Program-made: the position numbers and the translations under genes | Shown here: piece by piece, positions 62,622 to 62,647 of the stretch | How positions within the stretch are numbered: position 1 is the first letter of the stretch | How the letters are laid out: every line of letters begins with the position of its first letter | Notes under the pieces: generated by a model | What the model was told of the DNA's origin: nothing | The model's input: the letters and a program-made list of their open reading frames with translations, nothing else | Databases searched by the model: none | Origin: CAZVNZ01 sp964628515 | GTDB lineage: Bacteria > Bacillota > Clostridia > Christensenellales > Christensenellaceae | Direction: 5' to 3' | Assembly: GCA_964628515.1 (NCBI GenBank) | Contig: CAZVNZ010000017.1 | Location: 1 to 62,647 of the forward strand | Length of the DNA: 62,647 bases

Positions 62622-62647
62622 AATCCACTACAGAAAAAGGTATTTCA
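62605..62647 (+). CDS. Possible start of a gene running off the right edge
   Basis: ATG 62605 is preceded by AAAGGGGAG eight bases upstream and opens MHLRYKIHYRKRYF to the window edge. It may be a real gene placed directly behind the recombinase breakpoint. Only 14 codons are visible, so this is tentative. Confidence 0.3.
   Translation, partial: MHLRYKIHYRKRYF

Noticed and set aside
1..62647. Amber (TAG) codons inside hsdR and the 55044 gene as evidence for pyrrolysine or stop-codon recoding
   Set aside because: TAG is used as the ordinary stop of several clearly complete genes in the window (for example smpB, lysC, znuA-type neighbours and the TPR gene), and no pyl genes or suppressor tRNA are seen. 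Plain nonsense mutation is simpler.
1..62647. CRISPR array, rRNA or tRNA genes
   Set aside because: No regular spaced repeats, and no cloverleaf with a T-arm GGTTCGAATC-type core apart from the tRNA-like part of ssrA.
44792..62647. A second copy of the ssrA 3' end (attR) inside the window
   Set aside because: I scanned for the T-arm and acceptor sequence and found no second copy, so the far end of the island must lie outside the window.

Overview
The window looks like the chromosome of a low-G+C, motile, anaerobic Firmicute, most likely of class Clostridia. The grounds are the one-piece FGAM synthase, a flagellin gene, the secG-rnr-smpB-ssrA cluster, YesM/YesN-type regulation of a sugar ABC transporter, AGGAGG-type ribosome binding sites and A+T-rich spacers. 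No rRNA, tRNA or CRISPR array was recognised.

Left end (1-1850): a promoterless half of a type I restriction specificity gene (hsdS) and a tyrosine recombinase. The recombinase is bracketed by an inverted repeat made of hsdS central-region sequence. This is the usual layout of an hsdS-shuffling locus whose active genes would lie left of the window. From 1876 to 28351 almost everything is on the minus strand: flagellin, a TPR protein, a small Cys-rich KTR protein, an XRE regulator, 1.4 kb of repeat-rich spacer, purL, an AEC transporter with aspartate kinase, a DUF1015 protein, a Zur/ZnuACB-like zinc operon behind a consensus promoter and operator, a membrane hydrolase, and an Rbs/Xyl-like sugar ABC transporter. 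Next to the transporter is a three-component sensor (anchored sugar-binding protein, YesM kinase, YesN regulator), with a candidate regulator site of two direct repeats 21 bp apart upstream of the transporter.

From 28589 to 44354 genes are mainly on the plus strand: a secreted NlpC/P60 hydrolase, a VOC protein, an aquaporin (minus), a LytTR regulator, a c-di-GMP cassette (FIST-EAL, V4R, two GGDEF proteins), a pRiA4b ORF-3-like protein, a candidate small RNA, then secG, rnr and smpB, followed by tmRNA with an unusually long predicted tag.

From the 3' end of ssrA onward (about 44.8-62.6 kb) lies a mobile, visibly more G+C-rich island. It carries a type I restriction-modification operon (hsdM, hsdS, hsdR) interleaved with small unknown genes; hsdR has one in-frame amber codon. 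It also has an SOS-like cassette (S24 repressor, SRAP protein, Y-family polymerase), an ArpU-like and a sigma-like regulator, a structured 400-nt leader, and a DinG-like helicase. A large serine recombinase gene is split between the two ends of the island: the C-terminal part is on the minus strand beside ssrA and the N-terminal part is on the plus strand 16.4 kb away. The break lies in the same codons, which suggests an inversion or a composite insertion.

Several families of dispersed non-coding repeats occur in the core region: a hairpin-rich unit at four loci, a degenerate GTATTCCT-type spacer repeat, and a pair of G-tract palindromes.
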